In this document: piece by piece, positions 47,070 to 59,137 of the stretch
How positions within the stretch are numbered: the first letter of the stretch is position 1
Layout of the letters: every line of letters starts with the position of its first letter
Assembly: GCA_028023455.1 (NCBI GenBank)
Contig: JAQFVV010012498.1
Coordinates: 1,118,001-1,182,000, forward strand
Source: Epiperipatus broadwayi
Lineage: Eukaryota; Onychophora; Udeonychophora; Euonychophora; Peripatidae
Reading direction: 5' to 3'
Length of the DNA stretch: 64,000 nt
Position numbers and translations under genes: made by a program
Notes under the pieces: model-generated
Databases searched by the model: none
Told to the model about the DNA's origin: nothing
What the model saw: only the letters and a program-made list of their open reading frames with translations

Positions 47070-47460
47070 ATAGACATGGTGAAAGTGTTACAGGTGATAT
47101 ATTACTGGAGTAGGGATAAGCTCACAGTGGCATGGGTGGAAGCAGCAGTGGACTTTGTCCAAAGGCATGGTCATCAAGTAGACACTAGCCATTCAAGAGT
47201 TGTTTCATGAAAGCCTCATTTCTCATCCGTGTTGGCCTGATCATTGAAATTGCTTGTGTCAGATGGGAAAATGTTTTATGATGTCTGTCCTCTCTTGCCC
47301 TGCCTGCACCCTGATGCAGTGCATATGTGACAATATCCAGCCTGGCTCCAGCCTCTATTCTAACTGCTGGAAGGGGTACCGAAGTTCCGATTCGGAGGCC
47401 ACAGGATTTAACTTTAGAGTGAACCACAGGTACAACTTTGTGGACCCTTTTGTCATTTTA
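47070..47460 (+). pseudogene. ISXO2/Merlin-like transposase relic
   Basis: Two frames. At 47076-47205 'VIYYWSRDKLTV' resembles the N-terminal part of eukaryotic ISXO2-like (DDE_Tnp_IS1595, Merlin group) transposases. At 47254-47460 'GKCFMMSVLSCPACTLMQCI', 'IQPGSSLYSNCWKGY' and 'GFNFRVNHRYNFVDP' match the core of the domain; the S-N-C-W-K-x-Y stretch replaces the usual S-D-x-W-x-x-Y, so the catalytic aspartate is N here. The middle, with the first catalytic aspartate and GG region, is missing between about 47170 and 47250. Terminal inverted repeats were not found. Confidence 0.68.
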
Positions 47461-48740
47461 TTTGTTGCTTATTGTATTTGTTATTGTGTGAAACTGATTT
47501 TGAAAGTCCAGAAAAAAAAATAAATAAATAAATTCAGGCAAAAAAAAAAAAAACATTTCCAAAAAAAAGTCTCACATTTTTTACAAGAGGAAAATAATGT
47601 AATTTAAAACTATCATCTGTGTATTGTTTGATTGTTAAAATATGAAAGAAAATATAACAGCCCGATAATGTTATATTGATGTGTTTTGGTGTAGGAACAA
47701 TGCTATCAAACGGGATTGATGGTGTATCAGTCCGAATTGACTATATATAGAATAAATAAAAACATACCCATTATAATATTATGGACACTATATTATAAAA
47801 TAAAACAATATATAAAAAGATATATAAGGTATGCTTTTATTTTTTCTGTATATTGTTATATTATATAGTCAATTCTTTCAATTTCTATTGAATCTCTGTA
47901 TCAAAATTTTATTGTTTTATTCATGGTTTATTTTGTTATTGTTATTATTTTACTTCTCTTATAGAACACTAGATACCATTCTATCTGCAATTTTTGGTTA
48001 GCATAAAAATGGATGCTAAACACTTGAGAAAGGCATAAAAATGGATGCTAAACACTTGAGAAAGGCATAAAACACGTGCCAAAAAAGACTTTTTACATTT
48101 AATTATTAATAGATATATTTATATAGCTGTTAAATATGATATTTTTGTTAATTATTTTAATTTTAATAGTCTGTATTTCAAAAATTAATTTTGTAGCTGA
48201 AATGTCATTAAAAAAAATTGACACAATTTCTTGGACAATTTGAAGGTTGCCACTGTAGCAAATAGGTCTAATAATAATAATTAATTGAATAAATTTTCTA
48301 AAAAGTCTGAATAATTTGGAATAAGAATTTTTGTAGTGTAAAAGAAAGTAGATTTCAATCCTATCCAAATAAAATCAAAATCCTTTGCAGAGCAAATAGT
48401 AAACTTAAAAATCTTACAACATTAGTACTTTTATAACATGCGTTGTTTCCAAAAACTCTAAACCCATTGTCCATCATGTGCAGGTTAACCCTTTCTTCTT
48501 AATAGCATTCTCAACTAACAAACCCACATAGTGTTTCCTAAATTGATGTCCAAGCACTGATTACCTAAATCGATACCTCTTAAGATAATTGTGTACAGTT
48601 GACCTGTGGCCTTTTTTATTCAGTTGTCTACATAAGAGCTCTCATAAAAAATAAAAAAAAAAAATATATACTTGTCATCAAGTCGAAGTCAAAATTAGTC
48701 AAAGCGTATAAGGTAAGATCTTATCTTATTATTTCTTTGA
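47461..48740. other. Unassigned sequence before LINE-B
   Basis: No gene recognised. It includes a perfect tandem repeat of a 32-bp unit (48001-48032 and 48033-48064) and A-runs at about 47512-47555. The last 200-250 bp may be LINE-B 5' UTR, but the element's 5' boundary is not visible. Confidence 0.5.
48001..48064. repeat. Tandem duplication, two 32-bp units
   Basis: Two identical 32-bp units starting GCATAAAAATGGATGCTAAA. Confidence 0.95.
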
Positions 48741-48938
48741 ATGGATTTGAGGAATTTTTCCTTAATTCCTAAGTATTCAAAAGAAAATGAACCACTTACA
48801 AAAGCGGCCATTAGTGAACATAAAAATATTTTTAAAATGCCTAAAAATAAATCATCCGTTCAATCTAAAAGTAAAGATCAGCATAAATCATTAAAATCCA
48901 AACCAGATATTCTGATCTCTAAAAAAAAAAAGCAATAA
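48741..48938 (+). pseudogene. LINE-B, possible first piece of ORF1
   Basis: A 65-codon lysine/serine-rich frame, 13 bp before and out of frame with the main ORF1 pieces. It lacks motifs. It could be the basic N-terminus of ORF1 or a small separate frame. Confidence 0.4.
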
Positions 48939-48951
48939 TTTACAAAATACA

Positions 48952-51117
48952 ATGTCCAATGATGATAATTCCTTCGGCAATGTAGCTTTAGATACATGCA
49001 TGCTTAAAAAATTACAGGTATCCCCAGAAAATGAAACCAATTATTATTACTTATATTATGCTACCAAATCTGATCAAATAACTAATTCCAATCAGAATTC
49101 AAACATATCAAATAATGACTCTAATAATCAAATTCAAGATTACCAAACACAAAGGCCAAATTATAACGTTAAAGAATCCCGGGCATCAAAAGATTACCCA
49201 AATAATTCTCAAAACCACAATGAAAATTTTAATAGTGATCAGCTCATTGACTAAAAATTTCTACCCAATGATTACAATAAACAAAACCAAGATATGGTAG
49301 ACAACACATTTGCTAATGCTAATCATTACCTTGTGAACTCTGCTGCTGTTGAAATACCTACCTTGTACATTCCTCCATCCGATAGCACTTCAATCGATTT
49401 ACAACAACAAATAATAAACACATCAGATTATCATAATGAAGTAACATTTTTTTCAAATTCAAATCTTTCTCCCTCAGCAAATCTAATACCATAAAATACT
49501 CAAACCATCACTTTATCACTCCAGAGTCTAAGCCATAATGCTACAGATATAGAGATGAATGTTTCATCTGACCAAAACCCTCTCAAATCTCATAAAACAA
49601 ATAATAAAGAACTAACACTACAACAGCATCCTACAAATCAAATTATATCTAATTCTTCTTCAAACCACAAAGACATATTAAATAATAAAAATAAAAATCA
49701 ACTCGATAACTCTTACTTAGACACCTCTGAGCTATCAAGCTCACTTGGCAGTAGTGATGACATACCTCAATCACATCTAAAAAAAAAAAAACCAACAATT
49801 TTCAAAAATCAAAAAAAATATATCAAATTACAATCCAAACAAGTGTTCGACCAGCCATATGCAATAAGGCAAGAAGAAATTTTTCTTAGTGTAAAACATC
49901 CTCTTCCTCAGTTAGAAGTAGATACTCAATCTGACTCTGAAACCATCTCAAGTCATCCAAACTCCCAAATACTCACAAATAATAATATACAAACTAAAGA
50001 CTTCTTCCACAACATTAGTTCTATCCAAAATCAAGAAGGTTTTGCAAATGATTTGACTTGCATTACACCATTCGCTAATAATCCAAAACATCCAGAGCTA
50101 CACAACCTCCCAATAGAGGCACACTTCTCAAGGCCCCCTAATACACTACAAAGAAGAGAGAAAAAAACAATTGACTCTTCTACACTTGATACTCTACCAA
50201 TTACATCACAACTCAACAACAATAACCCTCATTTGATGTCCAATTTAACACCAAATCATCAAGTGAAGCCTTCATATGCCAATATTGCTAAAATTGGCAT
50301 TTCTCAACAAATTAATTCAAACAAAAATGCTATGTCTAACTTATCGCTCCCTATGGTTAAACAAATGCGCAAGCAGTGCTATGCTACAGCTGATTCCCCA
50401 GAATCCATATACCTTGATTTAATGGACCAACCTGAAGACATCAGCCAACCTAACACCCAATTTAATATTGTATCTGACAAATTCACCACTGCCGACTTCA
50501 ATGAAAGCCAATACAACAATCTGATGATTCAATTTAACCAAACAATACCAATAAAGCTGCTCAAATCACTGGAAGATTATAACAGTGACAAAAGTCTAAT
50601 CTAAGCTATCACAGACACTAATTGCTCCTTATTCAAATTCCCTATCGAGTCTCTCTATAATATCATAAAGCAAAATAATTTGGGAGATGGCATTCATCAT
50701 ATTCTAAATCACCCAAATGACAGATATATAGCTCTTGAATTTAACAATTGGGAAAACTGCAACAATTTCAAAAACAACATAAAAACTATTGATGACAAAT
50801 TCATGTGCTATGTTGATGTTAACAGGGCTGCTACGCTTCATGGCAAAATAAAGAACTGTGTAGCAGGACTAGATGAAGGCCAGCTCCAAAACATTCTTCA
50901 ACCATTTGGCAAAATTGTTAAATTTAAATATCTGCCAGTAGACAAAACAGAATTCTCTTTCCTTTCAAACATAGCTACATTTGAATTACAGCTAAAAAAG
51001 GACATAAACCCTAATGATATTCCAACCATAGTCAGACTAAGGAACTCCTGTAAATCATCTCTTTTTTGGGGGTTAAACCTCAATGTTTTCATCGTGGTCA
51101 GAGGTCTCACCTCATAA
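48952..51117 (+). pseudogene. LINE-B ORF1, low-complexity and RRM-like parts
   Basis: One continuous frame with three TAA stops (49252, 49492, 50602), giving pieces 48952-49254, 49294-49494, 49555-50604 and 50680-51117. Most of it is asparagine/serine/glutamine-rich and disordered. The last piece has 'LHGKIKNCVAGLDEGQLQNI' and 'LQPFGKIVKFKYLPVDK', which resemble an RRM-like RNA-binding fold placed before zinc knuckles, as in many LINE ORF1 proteins. The frame shifts at about 51065 into the knuckle. It would coat LINE RNA. Confidence 0.68.
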
Positions 51118-51275
51118 AGGACTGTCTGGCTCGTTTTTGCAATATGTGTGGCACCATAAAAAGCAGAGCACACAGATGTAGACACAATTTAATACCCCAA
51201 CTGGCATTTAACAGTGATCACTTACAAAGCCAAAACACAATTCATGCAACAAACTCAACTCCCAGACCAGTCTGA
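51066..51275 (+). pseudogene. LINE-B ORF1, zinc knuckles
   Basis: A 69-codon frame with 'CFHRGQRSHLIKDC' and 'CNMCGTIKSRAHRC', two CCHC-type knuckles. The first has lost its second cysteine (CFHR instead of CxxC). They directly follow the RRM-like region. Confidence 0.72.
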
Positions 51276-52050
51276 TCATCTAAAAGTAAGCAACCAGAAA
51301 TCACAAAAGATAGAAACCACACTCAGGGATACACAAAATACTCCGTCACAAATTCCTTCTATCACAGCAACTACAACCAATCCCATTATAAATCCCCACA
51401 ACTCAAACAATCCAAAAACAAATTCAACCATCACACTAAAACCAAATGACAAAAACAATTCCAAATCATATACAGTTCACAGTAAAACTATCCAAAACAA
51501 TTCTAATTCTGCATTGAACTCCAGAAATAGTAATCAATGTAATCTCTCTTCCAATAAACTATCAAAAAATTCTGAAGGTAAAACCAAAAGCCCTGACTCA
51601 TCCCAGCCCATCCAAACAGATAACACATGTTTATATTCTCAATGATCCATCACCAAAGCATTCTCGCACTATTCTAAATCATCAGATTCTGATTCCGAGA
51701 TGGAGTTTAAAAACTCATATACAGCCAGCAACAAAAGGAAATCAGTTATCTCTAACAAAGCAAGCTCAGAAGATGAAATCTCTCCTAACCAAATCAACTC
51801 ACACTCATCCAGCACTAAGCTCAAAGTCCTATCTAAAACTCCTATATTGACTAAAAAACCAAAATTCTATAACACCACTCTTCCTCATCCACAACCTCAA
51901 AGTGACTTACAATCAGCTGATCAATACCTACTTATTGGCCAACTCTCCAGTGATATTTCCCAACTAACTACTAATAATTCAAATAATAACTTACCACACC
52001 AACTTATTAAGCTAGTGGTAGACTCTAGCATTAAATCATCTCATGTCTAA
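51214..52050 (+). pseudogene. LINE-B ORF1, C-terminal low-complexity tail
   Basis: Frames 51214-51645 and 51700-52050, in one register and separated by a stop. Very rich in Asn, Thr, Ser and Lys with no folded domain. The final residues 'IKSSHV' overlap the ORF2 start: the ATG at 52043 lies inside the last ORF1 codons, the usual way two-ORF LINEs couple translation. Confidence 0.65.
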
Positions 52051-52700
52051 AATACTTATCAAGATTGCAGCCATCAACTTTAGAGGTATCAATTCTCTGA
52101 TGTGCATTAATGCCATCAAGCATTGGTTTATCTCTGTATCACCCCACATTATGTTCATGGGAGAAACTAAATTTTATCAAAAATCCAATCTTCAAATTCT
52201 TCCAGAACTCAATACTCTAGGCTACACACAACTCTCAGTCAACTATAATGCATCTGAAGGGGTGGGGATCATAATTAATAATAATCCCCCCCCCCCCAAC
52301 AAATTTAAAATTACTTACCTAGATAAGAATATAATTTGTTTAAATCTCACATATGGCACCAGCTTGTTAAATGCCTTTTATATATATACTCCAAACTGCC
52401 ATCATACATACCTCCGAATAATAAACACCATCGATATGCTTACTTCCAACAGCAGCACTCCAGCAATCATACTTGGGGATTTTAACACCTCCTATGAAAT
52501 CTTTACTAAAAAATACCTACATTTCTTCTCAGGGGTTTAATTAATGGGAGAGATTTTTTTTCTCAGCAAGTATATTCATTTTACAACAGAAGGTATAAAA
52601 CTCTCATAGATCTGATGTTTTATACATCAGACCTACATCACAACATAGATGCCTCTTTACAACCAGTTTCTTTTTCAGACCATCATGCACTAATGGTCTC
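52043..52700 (+). pseudogene. LINE-B ORF2, AP-type endonuclease
   Basis: The frame 52043-52540 continues after a frameshift near 52540 into the frame of 52615. 'IKIAAINFRGINS' is the N-terminal N-x-R/x-x-G strand, 'IMFMGETKF' holds the metal-binding glutamate, 'AIILGDFNT' the G-D-F-N motif, and 'SFSDHHAL' (about 52672-52695) the catalytic S-D-H. The usual domain length is kept. It would nick target DNA to prime reverse transcription. A run of nine C (52287-52295) lies in the middle. Confidence 0.87.
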
Positions 52701-53558
52701 AACAACCCTTGATAACTTTAAACCTCTGGTCTTAAATCAAACGATTAAAATGCTAGCACTAATGGTCTCAACAACCCTTGATAACTTTAAACCTCTGGTC
52801 TTAAATCAAACGATTAAAATGCTAACAAAAGCCTCTGCCAATGAAGCCATTATATCTGAGGCCTATATCCTCTTCTTCAAAATAGATATACTAAACACCC
52901 ATCCTGAGGAGGCTTGGTTTGCCTTTGTTGGCATACTTCAATCTCTAATTTCACATTACACTAAAGGCAACAAAGGCCCTACCACCCTAATGAATGAACT
53001 TGACCAGATAAATAGAGAAATTAAGAATTGCTCTACTGATCCACTACATATAGATGAACTACTTTCACTCAAAGCAAAATACAGAGAAAAAACAGATATC
53101 CATTGATGAATACATTTCAGTCAAAAGAGCCCAGAATTTTCTTTTGGGCCAACACTGCTGGGACCAGGGGCTACTTGAGATGGGCATTAGGAGCTCACAG
53201 AAAGAACATTACCCCAGCCTCACTTAACATAGATGGTAGTCATATAATAGGCCACCAGATGATTACTCAAATCGCAATGCATTTTAAAAATCGCTTACAA
53301 AAGGTCACAAATTCAACTAACAAAGACAAACTCAAGCCCTCTAACCTAGATAGCTATGACATAACTCCTGCAGACCTCAAAAACCGCCTCTATTCCTTAG
53401 CTGATAATATATATCCTGGGATGCATGCCATCCCTAAATTCCTACTATTACACCTTGATCACTTCACAATTCTGATACTAATGAAAATGATGAACCATCT
53501 TTCAATGGAAAAAAAAGAAATCATGAATTTATATCCAGTAGCCCTGGTCCCTTTTTAA
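52615..53558 (+). pseudogene. LINE-B ORF2, endonuclease end and pre-RT region
   Basis: Frames 52615-53106 and 53103-53558. The first begins with the last endonuclease strands, then has an in-frame duplication of 23 codons (52687-52755 and 52756-52824). The second contains 'FFWANTAGTRGYLRWALGAH', resembling the fingers approach of LINE RTs, and ends in 'LYPVALVPF', followed by a TAA. Confidence 0.72.
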
Positions 53559-54822
53559 AAAAAGAACAAAGATCCTTCAAGCATAAACAGCATTAGATCC
53601 ATTTCCAAGACCCCCATTCTAATTAAAGTTATTGAGGGGGTCATCAAAGAAAAAATTTAACACAAGATACTAGACAATATTTCACAGTACCAATTTTCCA
53701 GAAAGGGATCTTCTGCCCTCACAGCTATGGGGGAGGTAAAGACCCTACTTCATCACATCAGGAAAAATAGAATGTCAAGACCAATAGCAGTGCATCTTGA
53801 CATCTCTGAAGCATTCGATTCAATCAACATTGACATCCTCCTCTCAATCCTTAATAACCTGGACATTCTGTTTCAAATCATACACATTATTGAGAACTTG
53901 CTTTACAATCGTCAGGTTCATATTACATTAAACGGTACATACACAAATGGTTTTCTACCCAAGATTTCACTGCCACAAGGATCACCTTTGAGTGCCTTGT
54001 TATTCATTTGCTACTTGAACCCTCTATTAAGGGAGATAGAAAACTCTCTCCCAGGATATTCATCGACTCAAAAAATTCATTAAATTATTCGCTTATATGG
54101 ATGACATTCTCGTCATACTCCCAGATCAAAAACATCCATCAACACTATATTACATAATAGACAAATTCTCAAATGAATCACAGTTAAAATTCAATCCAGA
54201 TAAATCAGCCTCATGGAAAATTTTAACGGGAAAGAAAATCAGCTCTAAATTTCTGGCCATGCTCCAGGCCTTCCTTGGTTTTCCTGTTTACATGTCTGAA
54301 ACATCTATGTCCAAGCATATCCAGAATTCTCTCCTGAACTCTACAATTCAACTAGTCCAAACACTCTCTAGGGTATACCTTTCACTACAAGGGAAAGTAT
54401 CACTTCTCAATATGAAAGTTATATCCAAAATTGCTTATTATCTTCCCATAATCACATTAACAAAATCATTTATAAGAAAGATCAATAGACACTGCTCCCA
54501 AGTCCTCTGGAGAGGGAAAATAAATTCCATAAGTATGGCGGGGATGCAATTCCATCGTAAAGCGAATGGTATGTCATTGCATTCTATTCTATCCTTATAC
54601 TATCAGAAATCCCATACCCTGATTTATAACTTGGTTTTAAAACATGGCAACTTCATTACTTCAGAAGTAATACACCCAACTGACAAACCACCACCTCATA
54701 ACAACTCCTGGCTTGATGTTATTCTTCAGTATCTCAACCAATATCAGATAATCACCAATACCACTTTCAACTCCAAAATTTCTATATGGGATGCATCTAA
54801 TTTTGCACCCAGTCATCAATAA
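53559..54822 (+). pseudogene. LINE-B ORF2, reverse transcriptase palm and thumb
   Basis: The frame 53559-54083 (with two TAA stops before the ATG at 53727) has 'SISKTPILIKVIEG', motif A 'IAVHLDISEAFDSIN' and motif B 'SLPQGSPLSALLF'. After a shift, the frame 54097-54822 opens with 'MDDILVILPD', the catalytic Y/F-x-D-D (preceded by 'AY' in the sequence), then 'LKFNPDKSASW' and 'LWRGKINSISMAGMQFHRK', the W-x-G-K segment of L1/Tx1-type RTs. Catalytic aspartates are present. Confidence 0.87.
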
Positions 54823-55342
54823 TATAAAACTGCCCTTAGGAATTAACAATCACAAAATCACCTCTTTATTTAAATTCCTTAAATTAGAATCCAAATTTCT
54901 TACCTTCTTAATTAAGGTAAATCAAAATGCCATGCATTCTAATCACTTTTTACACTTCAAGAGATATCTAAATAATATTGATCCAATATGCCCGCTCTGC
55001 AAGACTCAAGAGGATACTTTTGACCATATTATTAAATCATGCCCTCGGCTGGTAGGCATTAGATTGCTAATATCGCAAAGTTCGAGCATTGACTTTTACA
55101 AAATTTTATCATTGAAAGACTCCTTACAAAGTAGACAATTTCCTTTCATTAGACTTTCATTGTTTTTAGTTCATACAATCTGGAGTGTCCGTTGCAAACT
55201 AATCTTCACCTTTCCACCTCCAAATCAGGATGTCATATTTATCGATCACCTTAATAAGTTAAAAAGTAAAGACCTTATCCTGTCTTCAAAATTCCTCTAT
55301 AATGAGATATGGAATCTCTTTCAAATACCAAAAATCACCTAA
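54791..55342 (+). pseudogene. LINE-B ORF2, C-terminal domain with CCHC
   Basis: A 183-codon frame. 'CPLCKTQEDTFDHIIKSC' (about residues 71-88) is the C-terminal CCHC knuckle of LINE ORF2, followed by helical sequence with a W-S-V-R. It overlaps the preceding frame by 32 bp because of a frameshift. The stop TAA at 55340-55342 is the probable native end. Confidence 0.8.
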
Positions 55343-55540
55343 AACATAAACAATCACACAAAAAATTTGATACTAGCATTTCCATTAGAGATTCTCCAGG
55401 GGATTAAACTTTAGATCCATCACAGATTCTCAATTAGGATGTTAGAACTCCTTACCAAGAAAGACAATGTATTCACATATTCTTAGATAATCTTATTTTT
55501 CATTAATAAAGTTATTTTTGAAACTAAATTCTAAAGTAAG

Positions 55541-56426
55541 TTTTTTACATCAGTAGATGAATGTGGTAACAGTAGAATGCAACCACATTAAAAATGTAAA
55601 ACAATTATTAAAAGTTGCTATAGCTGTACATATATGTGTACAAACTTAAAAATATTGATATTGCTAAAAAACTCCAGAAACTAAAATAAATAATTGATAT
55701 GCAGGAAAAAAAAACTGCAAGAAACAACAGACAAATTTAGTCTTAGTTTATGAAAATTAGCAAAGCTGATAAAGTATTGGAGAAGAAAAAAAAAGGTAGA
55801 AAAAATAAAGTGCAAAAGCGGTATACTGAGTGCTGAGTTTTGTTCTGTAGTTAGTTTGGATTTTCTGAAAGATATTAAAAAAGAGCTCTAGTCAAGAACC
55901 TAATTTGATTATCTCGAATAATGTGTGTCAGCAGTAATGTGCTTACAAAGTTGCAGACTTAGAAACCTTTATATATATTAAATCTCTATAAAGATAAGAA
56001 CTGTTAAGTGATCTAAGAGATTCTGTGCTCAACTAGCAAATAGAAAGTTAAATTACTAATCTTTTACTAACAGAAATATCATTCTTCAAAATAAAATAAA
56101 CTCTAAATTTCTTATTAAATTTTATTGATATTTTCTTTAAAAACAATTAAAATTATTTCGCTGCCAATTGACTGATTGGCCCTGGATATATTAGTAATCG
56201 GTTGTAATTTAAAATTATTTTTATAAATTTAATTAATATCATTGCACATTATTTATCATATTCTGCAATTCCTTAATTATATTTTTATAAAAATATGCAT
56301 TTTTATAAAAGTGTGATCAAATTTTTAACAATGAGCTCTCGCGAACCCACTGCTAGTTCACCCCTGCATATACTACTTTACTTATGCATGAATCACAAAA
56401 GAAAAAAGTTAGTCATATATATATAT
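55541..56426. other. Unassigned sequence
   Basis: About 0.9 kb with no gene or repeat recognised; it ends in a TA tract (56415-56426) beside the LTR. Confidence 0.5.
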
Positions 56427-58322
56427 TGAGCCGGTTTGATTTCCGATTCAATGGTTTTATTACTAAAATTAAAAAGGGAAAACAACTTCATTTTCATTAA
56501 ATGTCTAATGCTCAATTTTTTATTATTATTTAAAACACATACACATTTATATTTTAAAATAGATTATTTAATATTTATAAAATTGATTGTAAAATAGTTT
56601 ACTTTCACCATCTGTTTTAATCAATTTGATTAAAAACAGGCAAGCTTGCTAATTATATATTCCTGTTGCTTTTATTGTAATTATTTTTAAAGTTAATCCT
56701 AAAAAGCGGAGATTTAGTTTTGTATTTGTCATTTTGGTTTCAATTATTCCTGGTTGGAAGTCTTAAATTAGATTGAGCGGGAAATTAATATTTGCCCTGC
56801 CTGGAATATAGAATGGACACTAATGAAAGTTTTGCGCGGGAAATGTAGCGAGGCAACGATAGCCCGCCAATTTTAGGAGAGAGAAAAGATTCATTATTAG
56901 ATACACACTTGGATTATGTCCTGCAAAGAGATACCATTGTGAGTAGCTGTTTGAACATTTAATTCCTACTAAAAACTTAAATAATTATTGACAAACTTCG
57001 TTGCTGTGCAAGATGTCAAAATCCACCGCTGTGAGTTTTGCCATCATTAGAATGTCTGACTAATTTAAACAAAGGATAGACCCACGCCTACCAGTTCTTC
57101 TTCAGTCATGCCATGAACCTCTAAAATAAACACTGCCTCTACCTTGCCGCTGTCAAAGGACCTGAAAGATGAACTATTATCAAAAGTGCGCACTCGTCAC
57201 TAAATCACTAGAACTCTGCCTTACCGTAAGCTAAACTTTTTCCTATTCTAGCCAGGATAAATAAATTGCATTTAATTAAATCTCCACTCAATCTAATGAT
57301 AAATATGTTTTAAAATGGTATTAGTTGTTTTTAATTATTTATTATCTGTATGTACTTTTTCTAGTATTACAAGTGTGTCTTGGAATCTTAAGTTTTAAGA
57401 TTCCAAGTTTGTTTGCAATTTTCGTTTATCAGAGGGTGCATTAGGAGATTGTATTTTATATGTTTAATATATACCTGATTATTTCGTTAACTATTACAAA
57501 ACGCATTGGCAGTTTTCGTAGTCTTTATTTATTCACCTGCCCTTAGTTGTAAAATAAAGAATCTTTAAGCATGTTTCATTTGCGCTGTTTGTGCAAACAA
57601 CAAAATCTTTTTGCTGGCTATTTGTCAAGTTATTTCTTCGGGTTGTCTGAAAATAGTCTATTTCTTTCTGGATTACGTAAGATCATAATCAAATATCTGT
57701 TGCTGTCTTGTAGGTGAGATCGACCATGTTTACTTTGAATGTAGTATTATGTGCAGCAGTCCTGCAGCGTTTTAATGACAGTAATTAGAATATTACTGCT
57801 CGGACGTCCGCGCTGGTATCATTGATTTCCGGCAGGACAGTAACTGTTTTATTATCCCTGATTCAGGAAGCTAGAGTTGTTGTTTGTTTTAGTAATTTTA
57901 CAACTGGCCAGCAAGAAGATATTATCCTAACCATTTCTTATATTTTAAGTGAGAGAATTTTATTGCCAAAATGTTTAATGTCTTCATGTTTGTCGTACTC
58001 TTGTGCACTCTCTGGTAAATACGCGTATGTTACTATAAGCCACTTTTGTATTCGTAGCTAGATGTCTTCACTCTATTGCACAACTTTTAATAAAATTAAT
58101 AAATTGTTTAAACTTAATTTGGCTGACGTTTGTCTTTGTGCTTTGATTTCTCAACTGTCTAAATAATATTTAAGATATCTTGTTCCTCCCCGAGTGTAGT
58201 TCAGTGCCGTTTTGATTTGCATATCCTGTTCACCCTAAAATAAATGTCTAGTTCTTATTTTCGGACTAGTGGCGCCCCCGGGGTCAGTATATGCGAATCT
58301 CAAAGATCTTTCTCGCGTTACA
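56427..58322 (+). repeat. Solo LTR, 1896 bp
   Basis: Begins TGAGCC and ends GTTACA, with a TA tract on each side (56415-56426 and 58323-58332). It matches 58993-63297 in reverse complement. No internal region or partner in the same orientation is seen, so it is read as a solo LTR left by recombination. AATAAA near 58089 fits a polyadenylation site. The 79-codon frame at 57822-58061 inside it has no family features. The GC-richer part around 56780-56880 and 57080-57240 may be the promoter or R region, which is a guess. Confidence 0.7.
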
Positions 58323-58992
58323 ATATATATATACTACTAAGACATGATATCTATTTTATATAACCACAGACAAAAGAAATTGGCTAATAAAAGTAATTTT
58401 GGATATAAATTAAAATTTAATAATTAGAAATATATTAGAGCAAGCAGGTATGTGCATTTATTATGCATATTTACTATTTAATCATTTATATATTGTTAAC
58501 ATAGAATAGTATTGGCTTATTAATAGTCAAATATTTTTTATATTATAATGTGAACAATGTATGGGTAGTTAGGCATGTACTTGTACATATAATTTCATTC
58601 ATTATATATTATTAAAATAATTTTTTTTTTATACGCTTAGTAATTATTGAAGTATTTTGTTTTTATCATGTACATTTTTGTGCTTATATATATATACATA
58701 CACACACGGGAATCATTTATTTACATATTTTTATAAATGTCCATGCTTGAGTTGGCAATCTATGAAAATAATATCTTTATTAGTAAGTCAAGATTATGGA
58801 ATGCTTATCAGACCTTTCATTTTTATTATTTCTAGTTAATAAATGCATTAATCATTTTTTAAAGTTATTTCAGTGAAGTTATTCAATATTAGGATTGATT
58901 AAGTTTGTTATATATGTATTTGCTCTTGTTTACCATTACATTGTTTATGGTCCTCAAGTTAGTTCAGACAATAATCGTATATATATATATAT
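58323..58992. other. Spacer between two inverted solo LTRs
   Basis: 670 bp, AT-rich, with TA tracts at both ends. Nothing coding recognised (58657-58839 has no features). Confidence 0.55.
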
Positions 58993-59137
58993 TGTATAGG
59001 ACACTCAATCTATTCTGATTGCAGAGGGCGCCACCAGAAATTGAAAAGTGGGAAGGCAAGAGGTTTAGATAGATGGGCAGCAGAGATGGTAATGAATTTA
59101 GGATATAGGGCAAAAGTTATTATCCTGTTTTAATAAA

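Larger units (their letters stand above)
48741..55540 (+). mobile_element. LINE-B, long two-ORF LINE, decayed
   Basis: ORF1 pieces from about 48741 to 52050, ORF2 from 52043 to 55342, and a 3' region to about 55540 with AATAAA at 55504. ORF1 and ORF2 overlap by 8 bp at an ATG inside the last ORF1 codons. ORF2 has an AP-type endonuclease and RT plus a C-terminal CCHC. The order and the C-terminal 'LWRGK' region point to the L1/Tx1-like side of LINEs, but the clade is not certain. In-frame stops and at least four frameshifts make it inactive. Codon and base composition is C-richer than its surroundings on the coding strand, with many Asn, Ser and Pro codons. Confidence 0.85.

Noticed and set aside
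48952-51117. ORF1 of LINE-B interrupted only by TAA, suggesting a reassigned stop code
   Set aside because: Frameshifts interrupt the same element, and elsewhere TGA or TAG replace conserved codons (for example TGA for Trp in LINE-A at about 60120). Decay under the standard code explains it.
57822-58061. 79-codon frame within the solo LTR
   Set aside because: No family features; not supported in the inverted copy of the LTR.
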